Positions 33,173 through 43,225 of a stretch of 64,000 nucleotides of DNA are shown in pieces. A program made the position numbers and the translations under genes. Every line of letters starts with the position of its first letter. The stretch's first letter is position 1. The DNA lies in NCBI RefSeq assembly GCF_900113695.1, contig NZ_FOQH01000002.1:434001-498000 (forward strand), in the 5' to 3' direction. The notes beneath the pieces were generated by a model. That model did not search any database and was not told the DNA's origin. It was given only the letters and a program-made list of their open reading frames with translations. This DNA is from Albimonas pacifica. GTDB taxonomy: Bacteria > Pseudomonadota > Alphaproteobacteria > Rhodobacterales > Rhodobacteraceae.

Positions 33173-36100
33173 TCAGCGTTTCAGCGCCCACCAGCCGCGT
33201 TTCTTCGGACGCGCGGCCTCGGCCGCCTCCTCCGCCGCCGAGCGGGCCACCGGCTCGAACTCGGCCGCGGGGGCCTCGGGCGCCGGGGCGTCCTCAGCCG
33301 GGCTCGCCGCCTCGAGCGCGGGGGCCGGTTCGGCCTCCGCCGGCTCGGAGACGGGCTCGGCCTCGGCCTCGGGGGCAGGGGCCTCGGCCGCCGTCTCCGC
33401 CGGCGCCTCGACCTCGGCCGGGGCGGCCTCGGCGGTCTCGGGCTGCGCCGCCTCAGGCGTCTCCTCCGGCTCGGGGGCAGGCTCGGGAGCCGCGTCCTGC
33501 TCGGGCGCCGCGTCCTCGACGGACGTCTCGGACGCCGCGGTCTGCTCGGCGTCCTCCGCCTTCTTCGACTTGCGCCGACGGCGGGTGCGCTTGGGCTCGG
33601 GGATCTCGACCGGGGCGTCGGACTCCATCAGGGTCTCGGGCTGGGTCGGGGCGGCGGGCGCCTCGTCAGCCTCGCTCTCCTTCGCGGAGGGCGCGGCGGG
33701 CTTCTCGTCGGCGCCCTCCTCGTCCCCCCCGCGCCGCCGGCGGCGGCCGCCGCGGCGGCCGCGGCGGCGGCGGGAGCCGTCGTCGTCGTCCTTGTCCTTG
33801 CTCTCGGAGCGGTCGGAGCGCGCCTCGCGGCTCTCCTCCGCCGGCTCCTCGTCGCGGGCGACGGGGGCGGGGATCTCCTCGGCCGGGGCCTCGACCAGCT
33901 CGGCCTCCTCGACCTCCTCCAGGTCCGGCGCGTCCATCGCGGGGACCAGGCCCTGCAGCGGCAGGCGCGAGGCGGTCTTGATCCGCTCGACGTGGAACTC
34001 CGGCGAGAACAGCGAGGGGTCGCCCTCGACGCGGATCACCACGCCGTGGCGGGCCTCGATGCCCGAGAGATGGTCGCGCTTGTCGTTGAGCAGGTAGCTC
34101 GCCGTGCCCATCGGCGCGCGCACCGCCAGCTCCGGCGCGCGGCCGCGCGCGGCCTCGCCCTCGAGCTGGCGCAGGATCGACAGGGCCAGCGAGCTGTCCG
34201 CACGCACCACGCCGGTGCCGTGGCAGTGGGCGCAGGGGGCGGTGGTCGCCTCCAGCACGCCGGGCCGCAGACGCTGGCGCGACATCTCCATCAGGCCGAA
34301 GGCCGAGATCCGGCCGACCTGGATGCGCGCGCGGTCGACCTTCAGCTTCTCCTTCATCCGCTTCTCGACGGCCCGGTTGTTGCGCGGGTCCTCCATGTCG
34401 ATGAAGTCGATGACGATCAGGCCGGCGAGGTCGCGCAGGCGCAGCTGGCGGGCGATCTCGTCGGCCGCCTCCAGGTTGGTCTTCAGGGCGGTGTCCTCGA
34501 TGGACCCCTCCTTGGTCGACTTGCCGGAGTTGATGTCGATCGCCACCAGCGCCTCGGTGACGCCGATCACGATGTAGCCGCCCGACTTCAGGTGCACCGT
34601 CGGGTTGAACATCGAGGCGAGCTCCTGCTCGACCCCGTGCTTGGCGAACAGCGGCTGCGGGTCCGAGTGCCGGACCACGTTGCGCGCGTGGCCGGGCATC
34701 AGCATGGACATGTAGTCCTTGGCTTCCTTGTAGCCCTCGTCCCCGTCGACGCAGATCTGGTCGATGCCCTGGGCGTAGAGGTCCCGGATCGCGCGCTTGA
34801 TCAGCGAGCCTTCCTCGTAGATCAGCGTCGGCGCGACCGAGCGGAGCGTCGTCTCGCGGATCCGCTCCCACTGGCGCAGGAGGTATTCGTAGTCGCGCTC
34901 GATCTCCTGGGCGGTGCGCTTGGCGCCGGCCGTGCGGATGATCAGGCCCATGCCGCGCGGCACCTCGATGTCGCCGGCGATGTCCTTGAGCTTCTTGCGG
35001 TCGGCCGCGTTGGTGATCTTGCGCGAGATGCCGCCGCCGCGGGCGGTGTTGGGCATCAGCACGCAATACCGGCCGGCGAGCGAGAGGTACGTGGTCAGCG
35101 CGGCGCCCTTGTTGCCCCGCTCCTCCTTCACGACCTGGACCAGCAGGATCTGGCGGACCTTGATCACTTCCTGGATCTTGTAGCGGCGCTGGAAGATGCG
35201 GCGGGCGGAGATGCCCTCGCCCAGGTCGTCGCCGTCGTCGCGCACCTCGGAGGCGGCGTCGTCGTCGGAGCCGTCGTCGACCGACGGCTGGGCGTCGCCC
35301 TTGTCGGACCGGTCGCCCTTGTCGGCTTTCGCCTCGGCGGGCGCGTCGTCGGCGCCCTCGTCGCGGCCCTTTCCGCGGCGCGAGCGGCGCGAGCGGCCGC
35401 CGCGGCGCGAGCGCCGGCGGCGCTTGTCGCCCGAGGCGTCGTCGCCCTCGCCGTCGCCGTCGCCGGAGGCGTCCTGGCCTTCGGTCTCGGTCTCGGCGTC
35501 GTCGGCGGTCTCGGCCTTCTGCGAGGCTTCGGCCTCGGCGACGGGGATCGCCTCCTCGGCCGGGATCTCGGCGGGGGCGGCTTCGGCCGTCTCCACTTCG
35601 GGCGTCTCGGCGGGGGCCTCGTCGGTCACGGGCTCTGCGGGCGTTTCGGGCGCGGCTTCGGCGACGGGCGCCTCCGGCTCGGCGACCGGCTCGGCCGGGG
35701 TGTCGGCGAAGACGCCGGCGACGATCTCGCGGGCGGCTTCCGCCTCGGGCGTGAGGGTCTCGGCCGGGGTTTCCTCGACCGGGGTTTCCTCGACCGGGGC
35801 CGTCTCGGCGGTCTCGGCGGGCGTCTCTTCGGCCGGGGCCTCGGACGCAGCTTCCGCGGACGCCGCAGAGGGCGTCTCGGCGGGCGTTTCGGCGGCGGCG
35901 GCCTCGTCCTCGGGGCGGCGGGTCGCGGGGGGATAGTCCTCCTCCACGCGCTCGTCGTCCTCGTCGCCGGCGCCGGCGGCCTCGGCCATCACGCGCGGCG
36001 AGCCGCCGTCCTTGTCGTCGCCGTCCTCGTCGTCGTCGCTGGAGCCGCCGCCGCCGGACGCGTCCGAATCCTCGGATGCGGCGGTCTCAGGGTCGGTTTC

Positions 36101-36754
36101 GGCGTCGGACCCGGCCTTCGGCGCCTCGGCCGCCGTCTCGGCCGCGGGGGCCTCCTCGGCGTGGACCGCCTCGACGGCCTCGCGCGTCCGGGGCGCGTCG
36201 TCCTCGTCGGCCGCGGAGTCGTCCTCGTCGGAATCGTCGTCCTCGGCGGAATCGTCCTCGCCCTCGGAGACGGTCTCGGGGCGCTCGGCCTCGTAGTCGT
36301 CGTCCTCGTCGTCGGAGTCGTCCGTCTCGCGGTCGTCCTCGTCCTCGTCCTCGTCGTCTTCGTCCTCGCGGGCGGCGTCGCGGGCGGCCTTGGCCTCGGC
36401 GCGGGCGGCGGCGGCGGCCTGTCGGGCGGCGCGGCGGTCCTCGTCGGCGGCGGCGCGCTTGCGGGCCTCCTCCTCCTCCTCGGCGATCAGCGCTTCGCGA
36501 TCGGCCTTGGGGATCTGGTAGTAGTCGGGATGAATCTCCGAGAAGGCGAGGAACCCGTGACGGTTCCCGCCATATTCCACGAAGGCCGCCTGGAGCGAGG
36601 GCTCCACCCGGGTCACTTTCGCGAGGTAGATATTGCCGGCGATCTGCTTCTTCGAGATCGTCTCGAAGTCGAAATCTTCTACCTTGTTTCCGTCTGCGAC
36701 GACGACCCGGGTCTCCTCCGGGTGCGTCGCGTCAATGAGCATCTTCTTCGCCAT
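33173..36754 (-). CDS. rne: Ribonuclease E with a large acidic insertion in the S1 domain
   Basis: RNase E is the main endonuclease of mRNA decay and rRNA/tRNA processing. This 1193-residue form starts MAKKMLIDATHPEETRVVVA. The S1 domain is interrupted near residue 95 by about 415 residues of Glu/Asp/Ala/Pro-rich low complexity, then resumes at about 515 (ARRIFQRRYKIQEVIKVRQI). The catalytic DNase I-like part has AIDINSGKST and VIDFIDMEDPRNN with the metal-binding aspartates. The Zn-link is CAHCHGTG near residue 840. The C-terminal tail (about 960-1193) alternates acidic and Arg-rich blocks (RRRRGRRGGRRRRRGG) and is the expected degradosome scaffold and RNA-binding arm. Split S1 domains are a known alphaproteobacterial trait. 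Confidence 0.95.
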   Translation of the reverse strand: MAKKMLIDATHPEETRVVVADGNKVEDFDFETISKKQIAGNIYLAKVTRVEPSLQAAFVEYGGNRHGFLAFSEIHPDYYQIPKADREALIAEEEEEARKRAAADEDRRAARQAAAAARAEAKAARDAAREDEDDEDEDEDDRETDDSDDEDDDYEAERPETVSEGEDDSAEDDDSDEDDSAADEDDAPRTREAVEAVHAEEAPAAETAAEAPKAGSDAETDPETAASEDSDASGGGGSSDDDEDGDDKDGGSPRVMAEAAGAGDEDDERVEEDYPPATRRPEDEAAAAETPAETPSAASAEAASEAPAEETPAETAETAPVEETPVEETPAETLTPEAEAAREIVAGVFADTPAEPVAEPEAPVAEAAPETPAEPVTDEAPAETPEVETAEAAPAEIPAEEAIPVAEAEASQKAETADDAETETEGQDASGDGDGEGDDASGDKRRRRSRRGGRSRRSRRGKGRDEGADDAPAEAKADKGDRSDKGDAQPSVDDGSDDDAASEVRDDGDDLGEGISARRIFQRRYKIQEVIKVRQILLVQVVKEERGNKGAALTTYLSLAGRYCVLMPNTARGGGISRKITNAADRKKLKDIAGDIEVPRGMGLIIRTAGAKRTAQEIERDYEYLLRQWERIRETTLRSVAPTLIYEEGSLIKRAIRDLYAQGIDQICVDGDEGYKEAKDYMSMLMPGHARNVVRHSDPQPLFAKHGVEQELASMFNPTVHLKSGGYIVIGVTEALVAIDINSGKSTKEGSIEDTALKTNLEAADEIARQLRLRDLAGLIVIDFIDMEDPRNNRAVEKRMKEKLKVDRARIQVGRISAFGLMEMSRQRLRPGVLEATTAPCAHCHGTGVVRADSSLALSILRQLEGEAARGRAPELAVRAPMGTASYLLNDKRDHLSGIEARHGVVIRVEGDPSLFSPEFHVERIKTASRLPLQGLVPAMDAPDLEEVEEAELVEAPAEEIPAPVARDEEPAEESREARSDRSESKDKDDDDGSRRRRGRRGGRRRRRGGDEEGADEKPAAPSAKESEADEAPAAPTQPETLMESDAPVEIPEPKRTRRRRKSKKAEDAEQTAASETSVEDAAPEQDAAPEPAPEPEETPEAAQPETAEAAPAEVEAPAETAAEAPAPEAEAEPVSEPAEAEPAPALEAASPAEDAPAPEAPAAEFEPVARSAAEEAAEAARPKKRGWWALKR

Positions 36755-37193
36755 GGTCTCCCACGCCGGCGAGCGCCCTCCTCCGCCGCCCGGCCTTGCG
36801 GGGGCGGACGCAGCAGGGGCGCGCCGGTCTCGATACGGGCGATCCCGGGCCCGCCGGTCACGCCCGCGCGCGGAAGGGCCGGCGCCGAGGCGCGTCCTCC
36901 GTCTTCGCAGGTCCGGCAGGGCAGGGGCATCGCGGTCTGGTCTCCAAGATCACGCCGTCGATCATCGTCGCGGCGCGGTCGCATCGGGGGGCCGTCGTCC
37001 TTTGGGAGTCGGGCCCGAACTTCGGGGACGCGGCCTGCGCCGGCTGTCCTCAGGGGGCGGTCGTGGCCGCGTCCTCCCGGGATCCGGATATGCGCCGGGG
37101 CGTCGTCCGAAAAACCTGTTCGTTCATCGGGCGGCGGAACTCGGGGGCCTGTCGCCGTAAGGGGGGCGAGCGGCGGCCCGGGTCTTCCGCAGC
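36755..37193 (-). other. Long 5' leader of rne
   Basis: About 440 bases between the predicted transcription start and the rne ATG on the minus strand, with no convincing open frame. E. coli rne has a 361-base leader through which RNase E autoregulates its own mRNA. A leader of similar length here suggests the same control, although no sequence similarity to that leader is visible. Confidence 0.45.
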
Positions 37194-37199
37194 CTGAGC

Positions 37200-37229
37200 A
37201 ATATAGCCGGCCGGCGGTCGCCTTGACAA
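37200..37229 (-). promoter_or_regulatory. Sigma70-like promoter of rne
   Basis: Read on the minus strand: TTGTCA (37229-37224), an 18-base spacer, then TATATT (37205-37200). Both hexamers differ from consensus at one or two positions, which is rare in this GC-rich window. The same bases on the plus strand give an isolated TTGACA with no good -10. Confidence 0.65.
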
Positions 37230-37321
37230 TCGGAAAGCCCCGAGGCCGCATGGGGCGGGCGCGCGGCCTGGGGGAGGGGCGCGCGGACCCGGCGAACCGC
37301 CCCACGAGATCGCGCAAGTCA

Positions 37322-38593
37322 ATGGCATGGAACCGTTTTTCCTGTCCGCCCCGGGGCGGGTTCCGCAGCGTCTTCCGACGCTGGGCGCCGCCTGTGTGCG
37401 CAAGCGCCGCGGCGTTGGCCGCCGCATTCGCGATCACTCCGCTGCGGGCGCCTGCGTCGGAGGCGCCCGAAACCGAGGCGCCCCGCATCGTCGGCCTGCG
37501 CCATGTCGAGGGCCGCACCCGCGTCGCCCTGCGGCTTGCGCGCGCGAGCGGCTTCGAGGTCTTCGCCCTCGAGGACCCGCCGCGGCTGGTGGTCGCCTTC
37601 GACGGTCCCGCCTGGGAGGGCGCGCCGCCCCCGCCGCCGCCCGGCGGCCTGGTGAAGGCGGTGCGCGCGGGCCTCGTCGCCGACGGGCGCGCGCGGCTGG
37701 TGCTGGAACTGGTGCGCCCGGCGCGGCTCGCCGAGGCGGTGCAGTTCCCCGACCCCGACGACCCCTCCGGCCCCACCATCCTGCGGCTGGAGCTCGCCTA
37801 CGCCGCGCCCGACGCCTTCGCCGCCGCCGTGGGCTGGCCGGAGGGGCAGGGGCCGCTCGCCCCCGCGCCCCCGCCCGCCGATCCGCGCCCGCTGGTGATG
37901 ATCGACCCCGGCCACGGCGGCATGGACCCCGGCGCGATCCGGGGCGAGGCGGTGGAGAAGGCGCTGGTGATGACCTTCGCGCGCGACCTGAAGGCCGCGC
38001 TCGAGGCGACCGGCCGCTGGCGGGTGGCGCTGACCCGCGAGGACGACCGCTACCTCGGCCTCGCCGAGCGGGTGGCGCGGGCGGAGGCGGCGGGGGCGGC
38101 GGCGCTGCTCTCGATCCACGCCAACACCGTGGCGCGCGGCGACGCGGTGGGCGCCTCGATCTTCACGCTGGCCGCCGCCGGGTCCACCGACGCCGAGACC
38201 GCGGCGCTCGCCGATTCGGAGAACCGGGCCGACGTGGCCCCCGGCGACGACCGCGCGGTGGAGCCCGACGCGGCGCTTCGCGCGGTTCACGAGATCGGGA
38301 TGCGGCGCGCATTGCTCGCCTCGCGCGGGCTGGGGACGGAGCTGGTCGACCACCTGGCGCAGGCGACGCCGATGCTGCGCGGCCGGGCGCACAGCCAGGC
38401 GGGGTTCCGGGTGCTGAAATCCTCGCGCGTGCCCGCGGCGCTGGTGGAGCTGGGGTTCCTGTCGAACGCCCAGGACCTCGCGCGGATGCGCGACCCGGCC
38501 TGGCGGCGGCGCGCGGCGCAGGCGCTGACCCAGGGGCTGGACGCCTGGGCGGGGGCCGCGGCGGCCCGTCCTTTCGCCGCGCTCGCCCCCTGA
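37322..38593 (+). CDS. N-acetylmuramoyl-L-alanine amidase (AmiC type)
   Basis: A 423-residue periplasmic amidase that cleaves stem peptides from septal peptidoglycan. An N-terminal export signal (about 1-45) is followed by an AMIN domain (about 50-160, RIVGLRHVEGRTRVALRL) and a zinc Amidase_3 domain. Metal and catalytic residues are in MIDPGHGGMDPGA, GEAVEKALVM, LLSIHANT and ALVELGFLSN. An inserted segment (about 285-330, rich in Asp/Glu) occupies the position of the regulatory helix that blocks the site in Ami enzymes. It is divergent from rne and directly upstream of the PBP1A gene, fitting a cell-wall cluster. The ribosome binding site is weak. Confidence 0.93.
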   Translation: MAWNRFSCPPRGGFRSVFRRWAPPVCASAAALAAAFAITPLRAPASEAPETEAPRIVGLRHVEGRTRVALRLARASGFEVFALEDPPRLVVAFDGPAWEGAPPPPPPGGLVKAVRAGLVADGRARLVLELVRPARLAEAVQFPDPDDPSGPTILRLELAYAAPDAFAAAVGWPEGQGPLAPAPPPADPRPLVMIDPGHGGMDPGAIRGEAVEKALVMTFARDLKAALEATGRWRVALTREDDRYLGLAERVARAEAAGAAALLSIHANTVARGDAVGASIFTLAAAGSTDAETAALADSENRADVAPGDDRAVEPDAALRAVHEIGMRRALLASRGLGTELVDHLAQATPMLRGRAHSQAGFRVLKSSRVPAALVELGFLSNAQDLARMRDPAWRRRAAQALTQGLDAWAGAAAARPFAALAP

Positions 38594-38744
38594 GCGCCCA
38601 AGTTCGTCGCATTAAGGTCATCTCCGTCGCAGGATCGCCCGCTGCGCCGCCACGACGCCCTGTCGCCGCCCTTGGTCCGTCACTATGTTCCGCGAGTCCT
38701 GTCGCATCGAGTCGACCGGGGCGAGGCAAGGAACGGGATCGGGC

Positions 38745-41354
38745 ATGACGCGCTTTCTGGCATGGGTGTTCTCCATCATCTCCATCGGCGCCATCTTCGG
38801 GCTGGGCGCGATGGCGGTCATGGTCTGGCATTACGGGAACGACCTGCCGTCCCATGAGCGCCTGGAGAACTATCAGCCCGCCACCCTGAGCCGCGTCTAC
38901 GACCGCGACGGCCGGGTGATGGCCGAATACCTGACCGAGCGGCGCATCTTCGCCCCGGTCGAGGAGATCCCCGACCTGGTGAAGAACGCCTTCATCGCCG
39001 CCGAGGACCGCAATTTCTACGAGCACCACGGCTTCGACGCGCTCGGCATCATGGGCGCGGTGGTCGACTACGCCCGCGGCGGGCGCCTGCGGGGCGCCTC
39101 GACCATCACCCAGCAGGTGATGAAGAACTTCCTGCTCACCAACGAGCGCAGCTTCGACCGCAAGTTCAAGGAGATCATCCTCGCCACCCGCATGGAGCAG
39201 GTGCTGTCGAAGGACCAGATCCTCGAGCTCTACCTCAACGAGATCTATCTCGGCGCGCGCGCCTACGGCGTCGTCGCCGCCGCCGCCAACTACTTCGGCA
39301 AGCCGCTCGAGCATCTGAGCGTGGCCGAGGCCGCCTATCTCGCGGCCCTGCCCAAGGCCCCCTCCAACCTGCACCCGGTGGACAACCGCGACGAGGCGCT
39401 CGACCGGCGCGGCTACGTGCTGGGCCAGATGCTGCGCGCAGGCTTCATCACCCAGGCCCAGCATGACGAGGCGATGGAGGATCCGCTGCACACCGTGCTC
39501 GACGGCTCGCTGCAGCCCGAGATCCAGACCGTGCCGCGCCGCGACTATTTCTCCGAGGAGATCCGCCGCCAGCTCGTCGAGCGCCTGGGCGAGGACGAGG
39601 TGGAGGGCGGCGGCCTGACCGTGCGCGCGACGCTCGACCCCGAGCTGCAGCGAGTCGGCGCCGACGCCCTGCGCGCCCGGCTGGTGGAGTGGGACAAGAC
39701 CCGCCAGGGCTGGCGCGGCCCGGTCGCCCAGCTCGACCCCGCCCAGCTCGAGACCGAGGAGAGCTGGCGGCGCGCGCTCGGCTCCGCCCGCGCGCCGATG
39801 GACATCCCCGGCTGGTTCCCCGCAGTGGTGCTGAAGGTGGGCGACACCACCGCGCGCATCGGCATCCAGGGCGTGCCCGAGGATGAGGACGGCCATTTCA
39901 TCGGCATCGCCGACGCCAACTGGGCCAAGCCCGAGCTCGAGGGCGGCGGCGTCGGCCGCGCCCCGCGCCAGCCCTCCGACATCTACGCCGTGGGCGACGT
40001 GATCATGGTCGCGGCCGAGGACGCCGAGGGCGCCGAGATCCGCGACCTCGACGGCGAGGCGCTGCTCGCCGAGGTCGACAGCTGGTCGCTGCGCCAGATC
40101 CCCGAGATCGAGGGCGCGTTCATGGCCATGGACCCGACCACGGGCCGGGTGCTGGCGATGCAGGGCGGCTTCAGCTTCGAGACCTCGGTGTTCAACCGCG
40201 CCAGCCAGGCCAAGCGGCAGCCGGGCTCGTCCTTCAAGCCCTTCGTCTACGCCGCGGCGCTCGACAACGGCTACACGCCCTCGTCGGTGATCCTGGACGC
40301 CCCGATCGTCATCGACACCGGCTCTGACGAGCTGTGGCGGCCGACCAACTCCTCGAACCGGTTCTACGGCCCCTCGCCGATGCGCGTGGGCATCGAGCAG
40401 TCGCGCAACGTCATGACCGTGCGCCTCGCGCAGGAGATCGGCATGGAGCGCGTGGCGGAGTATGCCGAGCGCTTCGGCGTCTACGAGAACATGCCCCACC
40501 ACCTGAGCTATGCGCTGGGCGCGGGCGAGACCACGCTCTACCAGATGGTCGGCGCCTACGGGATGTTCGCCAACGGCGGCTGGCGGATCGAGCCCACGCT
40601 CGTCGACCGCGTGCAGGACCGCTATGGCGAGACCCTGTTCAAGCAGGACAACCGCGCCTGCTACGAGTGCACCGAGATCTGGGAGGCCGGGCTGAAAGAG
40701 CCGGTGCCCACCCCCGACAAGCAGCTGATCATGGACCCGGTGACGGCCTTCCAGCTGACCTCGATGATGCGCGGCACGGTGGAGCGGGGCACGGCCACGA
40801 CGCTCGCCTCGCTGGGCATTCCGATGGCGGCCAAGACCGGCACCACCAACGACGCCCGCGACGCCTGGCTGATCGCCTTCACCCCCAACATGGTGGCGGG
40901 CTGCTACATCGGCTACGACAACCCCCGTCCCATGGGCCGCAGCGCCTATGGCTCGACCATGTGCGGCCCGGTCATCAAGGCCTTCATGGAAGAGGCGATG
41001 AAGGACCGCCCGCACCTGGACTTCCACGTGCCCCCGGGCGCGGTGATGGCCAAGATCGACCGCGGCTCGGGCCGCCGGCTCTCGGACGACGCCTCGGGCC
41101 CCGGCGTGGTGGTCGAGGCCTTCCACCCCGGCGAGGAGCCGCAGATCGGCGAATACTCGGGCGGCCGGGTCATCGACGGCGGCTTCGTGGCCTACAAGGG
41201 CGGCGACCTGCCGATGTCGCTGGACGCCAGCGCCGACTCGGGCGGGGCCTACGGCGGGGGCGCGGCCCCTGCCGGCGGCGCCTCGGGCGGGGCGGCGCGG
41301 CCGGCGCCGCCGAAGCCCGCGGCCGGCGGCTTCGGCTCCGGCGGGCTCTACTGA
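38745..41354 (+). CDS. mrcA: Penicillin-binding protein 1A
   Basis: An 869-residue class A PBP that polymerises and cross-links peptidoglycan. One N-terminal membrane anchor (about 7-28). The glycosyltransferase domain has the catalytic Glu87 in AAEDRNFYEHHG, GASTITQQVMKNFLL and ILELYLNEIYLG. An OB-like insertion lies between about 310 and 440. The transpeptidase domain has Ser495 (GSSFKP), SRNVMT and Lys697-Thr-Gly (AAKTGTTND). The tail is Gly/Ala/Pro-rich. The start is the ATG giving a short cytoplasmic stub; one 20 codons upstream lacks a ribosome binding site. It follows the amidase and may share its transcript. Confidence 0.95.
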   Translation: MTRFLAWVFSIISIGAIFGLGAMAVMVWHYGNDLPSHERLENYQPATLSRVYDRDGRVMAEYLTERRIFAPVEEIPDLVKNAFIAAEDRNFYEHHGFDALGIMGAVVDYARGGRLRGASTITQQVMKNFLLTNERSFDRKFKEIILATRMEQVLSKDQILELYLNEIYLGARAYGVVAAAANYFGKPLEHLSVAEAAYLAALPKAPSNLHPVDNRDEALDRRGYVLGQMLRAGFITQAQHDEAMEDPLHTVLDGSLQPEIQTVPRRDYFSEEIRRQLVERLGEDEVEGGGLTVRATLDPELQRVGADALRARLVEWDKTRQGWRGPVAQLDPAQLETEESWRRALGSARAPMDIPGWFPAVVLKVGDTTARIGIQGVPEDEDGHFIGIADANWAKPELEGGGVGRAPRQPSDIYAVGDVIMVAAEDAEGAEIRDLDGEALLAEVDSWSLRQIPEIEGAFMAMDPTTGRVLAMQGGFSFETSVFNRASQAKRQPGSSFKPFVYAAALDNGYTPSSVILDAPIVIDTGSDELWRPTNSSNRFYGPSPMRVGIEQSRNVMTVRLAQEIGMERVAEYAERFGVYENMPHHLSYALGAGETTLYQMVGAYGMFANGGWRIEPTLVDRVQDRYGETLFKQDNRACYECTEIWEAGLKEPVPTPDKQLIMDPVTAFQLTSMMRGTVERGTATTLASLGIPMAAKTGTTNDARDAWLIAFTPNMVAGCYIGYDNPRPMGRSAYGSTMCGPVIKAFMEEAMKDRPHLDFHVPPGAVMAKIDRGSGRRLSDDASGPGVVVEAFHPGEEPQIGEYSGGRVIDGGFVAYKGGDLPMSLDASADSGGAYGGGAAPAGGASGGAARPAPPKPAAGGFGSGGLY

Positions 41355-41494
41355 GGGGTTTTCGGGCCCGTCATCGGTCGATCGCGGCGCGCGGCTCTCT
41401 TGAGCCGCGCGCTTCGCCGGTCTAAATCCCCCCATCGCGCGCCGCTCCGTCTTCGCCGGGGCCGGCGCGCGCCGTCAGGACGAGGAGCGTCTCC

Positions 41495-42622
41495 ATGCGC
41501 GCGGAAACCCAGGGCGTCGTCGCCGAGATCGAGAAATCGCTGGACCTGCTGCGCAAGCGCCTGGGCTGGGAGACCGCCGAGCACCGGTTGGAGGAGCTCA
41601 ACGCCCGCGTCGAGGACCCTACCCTGTGGGACGATCCCGCCAACGCCCAGAAGGTGATGCGCGACCGCCAGACGCTGGCCGACGCGCTGGCGCGATGCAA
41701 GGAGATCGGCCAGGAGCTCGCCGACAACGTCGAGCTGATCGAGCTGGGCGAAATGGAGGGCGACCAGGAGGTGATCGGCGAGGCCGAGGCCGCGCTCGCC
41801 GCCCTGCGCGACCGCGCCGCCGCCGCCGAGATCGAGGCGCTGCTGGACGGCGAGGCCGACGGCTCGGACACCTTCCTCGAGATCAACGCCGGCGCCGGCG
41901 GCACCGAGAGCTGCGACTGGGCGCAGATGCTGGCGCGCATGTACACCCGCTGGGCCGAGGCGCACGGCTACAAGGTCGAGCTGATGAGCGAGAGCGCCGG
42001 CGAGGAGGCCGGGATCAAGTCGGCCTCCTACAAGATCTCCGGCCCCAACGCCTATGGCTGGCTGAAGTCGGAATCGGGCGTGCACCGGCTGGTGCGGATC
42101 TCGCCCTTCGACAACGCGGCGCGGCGGCAGACCTCGTTCTCGTCGGTGTGGGTCTACCCGGTGGTGGACGACTCGATCGAGATCGACGTGAAGCCCAACG
42201 AGATCCGCATCGACACCTATCGCTCCTCGGGCGCGGGCGGGCAGCACGTGAACACCACCGACTCGGCGGTGCGCATCACCCACCTGCCGACGGGCATCGT
42301 GGTGACCTCGTCGGAGAAGTCTCAGCACCAGAACCGGGCCAACGCCATGGCGGCGCTGAAGTCGAAGCTCTACGAGATGGAGCTGCGCAAGCGCACCGAG
42401 GCGATCCAGGAGCAGCACGACGCCAAGGGCGAGATCGGCTGGGGCAACCAGATCCGCTCCTACGTCCTGCAGCCCTACCAGATGGTCAAGGACCTGCGCA
42501 CCAACGTCGAGACCTCGGACACCGGCGGCGTGCTGGACGGGGATCTGGACAAGTTCATGGCCGCGGCGCTGGCGCTGGAGGTGACCGGCAAGTCCCGCGC
42601 CGAGGCGATGGCCGAGGACTGA
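41495..42622 (+). CDS. prfB: Peptide chain release factor 2
   Basis: RF2 terminates translation at UGA and UAA. The 375-residue product has the SPF stop-recognition motif ([13 protein letters not shown]) near 205 and the catalytic GGQ loop ([15 protein letters not shown]) near 247. The frame is continuous from the first codon. There is no in-frame UGA with a slippery CUU and no internal Shine-Dalgarno near codon 25, so the programmed +1 frameshift of E. coli prfB is absent. GAGGAG precedes the ATG. A very strong hairpin follows the stop. Confidence 0.97.
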   Translation: MRAETQGVVAEIEKSLDLLRKRLGWETAEHRLEELNARVEDPTLWDDPANAQKVMRDRQTLADALARCKEIGQELADNVELIELGEMEGDQEVIGEAEAALAALRDRAAAAEIEALLDGEADGSDTFLEINAGAGGTESCDWAQMLARMYTRWAEAHGYKVELMSESAGEEAGIKSASYKISGPNAYGWLKSESGVHRLVRISPFDNAARRQTSFSSVWVYPVVDDSIEIDVKPNEIRIDTYRSSGAGGQHVNTTDSAVRITHLPTGIVVTSSEKSQHQNRANAMAALKSKLYEMELRKRTEAIQEQHDAKGEIGWGNQIRSYVLQPYQMVKDLRTNVETSDTGGVLDGDLDKFMAAALALEVTGKSRAEAMAED

Positions 42623-42650
42623 GCCGCCCTCGCAGGCGGGTCGCGTCGAT

Positions 42651-42690
42651 CGAAACGGCGGACGGGGCGAGGGCCCCGTCCGCCGTTTCG
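42651..42690 (+). terminator. 18-bp perfect hairpin after prfB
   Basis: CGAAACGGCGGACGGGGC pairs perfectly with its complement around a GAGG loop. There is no T-run after it, but its position 28 bases after the stop and its stability suggest termination or 3'-end protection. Confidence 0.7.
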
Positions 42691-43225
42691 CATTCGGCCC
42701 CCGCGCCTGCCGGCCCCGCCTCCCCACCCGCCCGCCCTCGGCGCGGCCGGCAGCCGCGGGGGCCGACTGCGGGCGGGATGCCGGCCGCGAGGAGGGCCAG
42801 GCGCCGCGTGGGGAGGTCGTAAGGCCGGGGCTGGGCGCGGGCGCCGGCGGCGGGGCCTTGGCCGGGCGCGAGCCTGGCGCCGGAGGCGCTGGGCCCACGG
42901 GCGGGGCGTCCGGGCGGCGGGCGACGGGGGGACGGCGCTCCGCCGGCAGGGCGACCGAGGGCCGGCCCGGCTGCGCTTGGTGAGAGCGGTCGCCAGGCAG
43001 GGCGGCGGCGGGAGAGCCGGCGCAGGGGATGGACCTCCGACGGGGCGGGACCGGGCGGGGGGGCTCGGCGGGACAGGGCGCGCTATCCTTCGGGATAGGC
43101 GGATGCGCCATCCGGAGCGGGCGGCTGGCCCTTCGCGACGTCGCGCGGTGCACGGGGTTTTCGTAGAACCGTCCCTATCGCAGCGGGCGCCGCCTCGCCG
43201 CAGCCGACAGACAGGAGCATCGCAG
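42691..43225. other. GC-rich intergenic stretch with no recognisable gene
   Basis: About 535 bases of G-rich sequence on the plus strand. The open frames are Gly/Arg/Ala-rich and lack motifs or ribosome binding sites. The last part (about 43080-43225) is less skewed and probably contains the promoter of the next small gene. Confidence 0.4.

Noticed and set aside
35196-36296. Long Ser/Ala-rich and Gly/Arg-rich frames on the plus strand within rne
   Set aside because: They are antisense shadows of the Glu/Asp/Ala-rich insertion of RNase E; repetitive codons keep all frames open.
37223-37251. TTGACA on the plus strand as promoter of the amidase gene
   Set aside because: No acceptable -10 lies 16-18 bases downstream; the same bases read better as the -35 of rne on the other strand.
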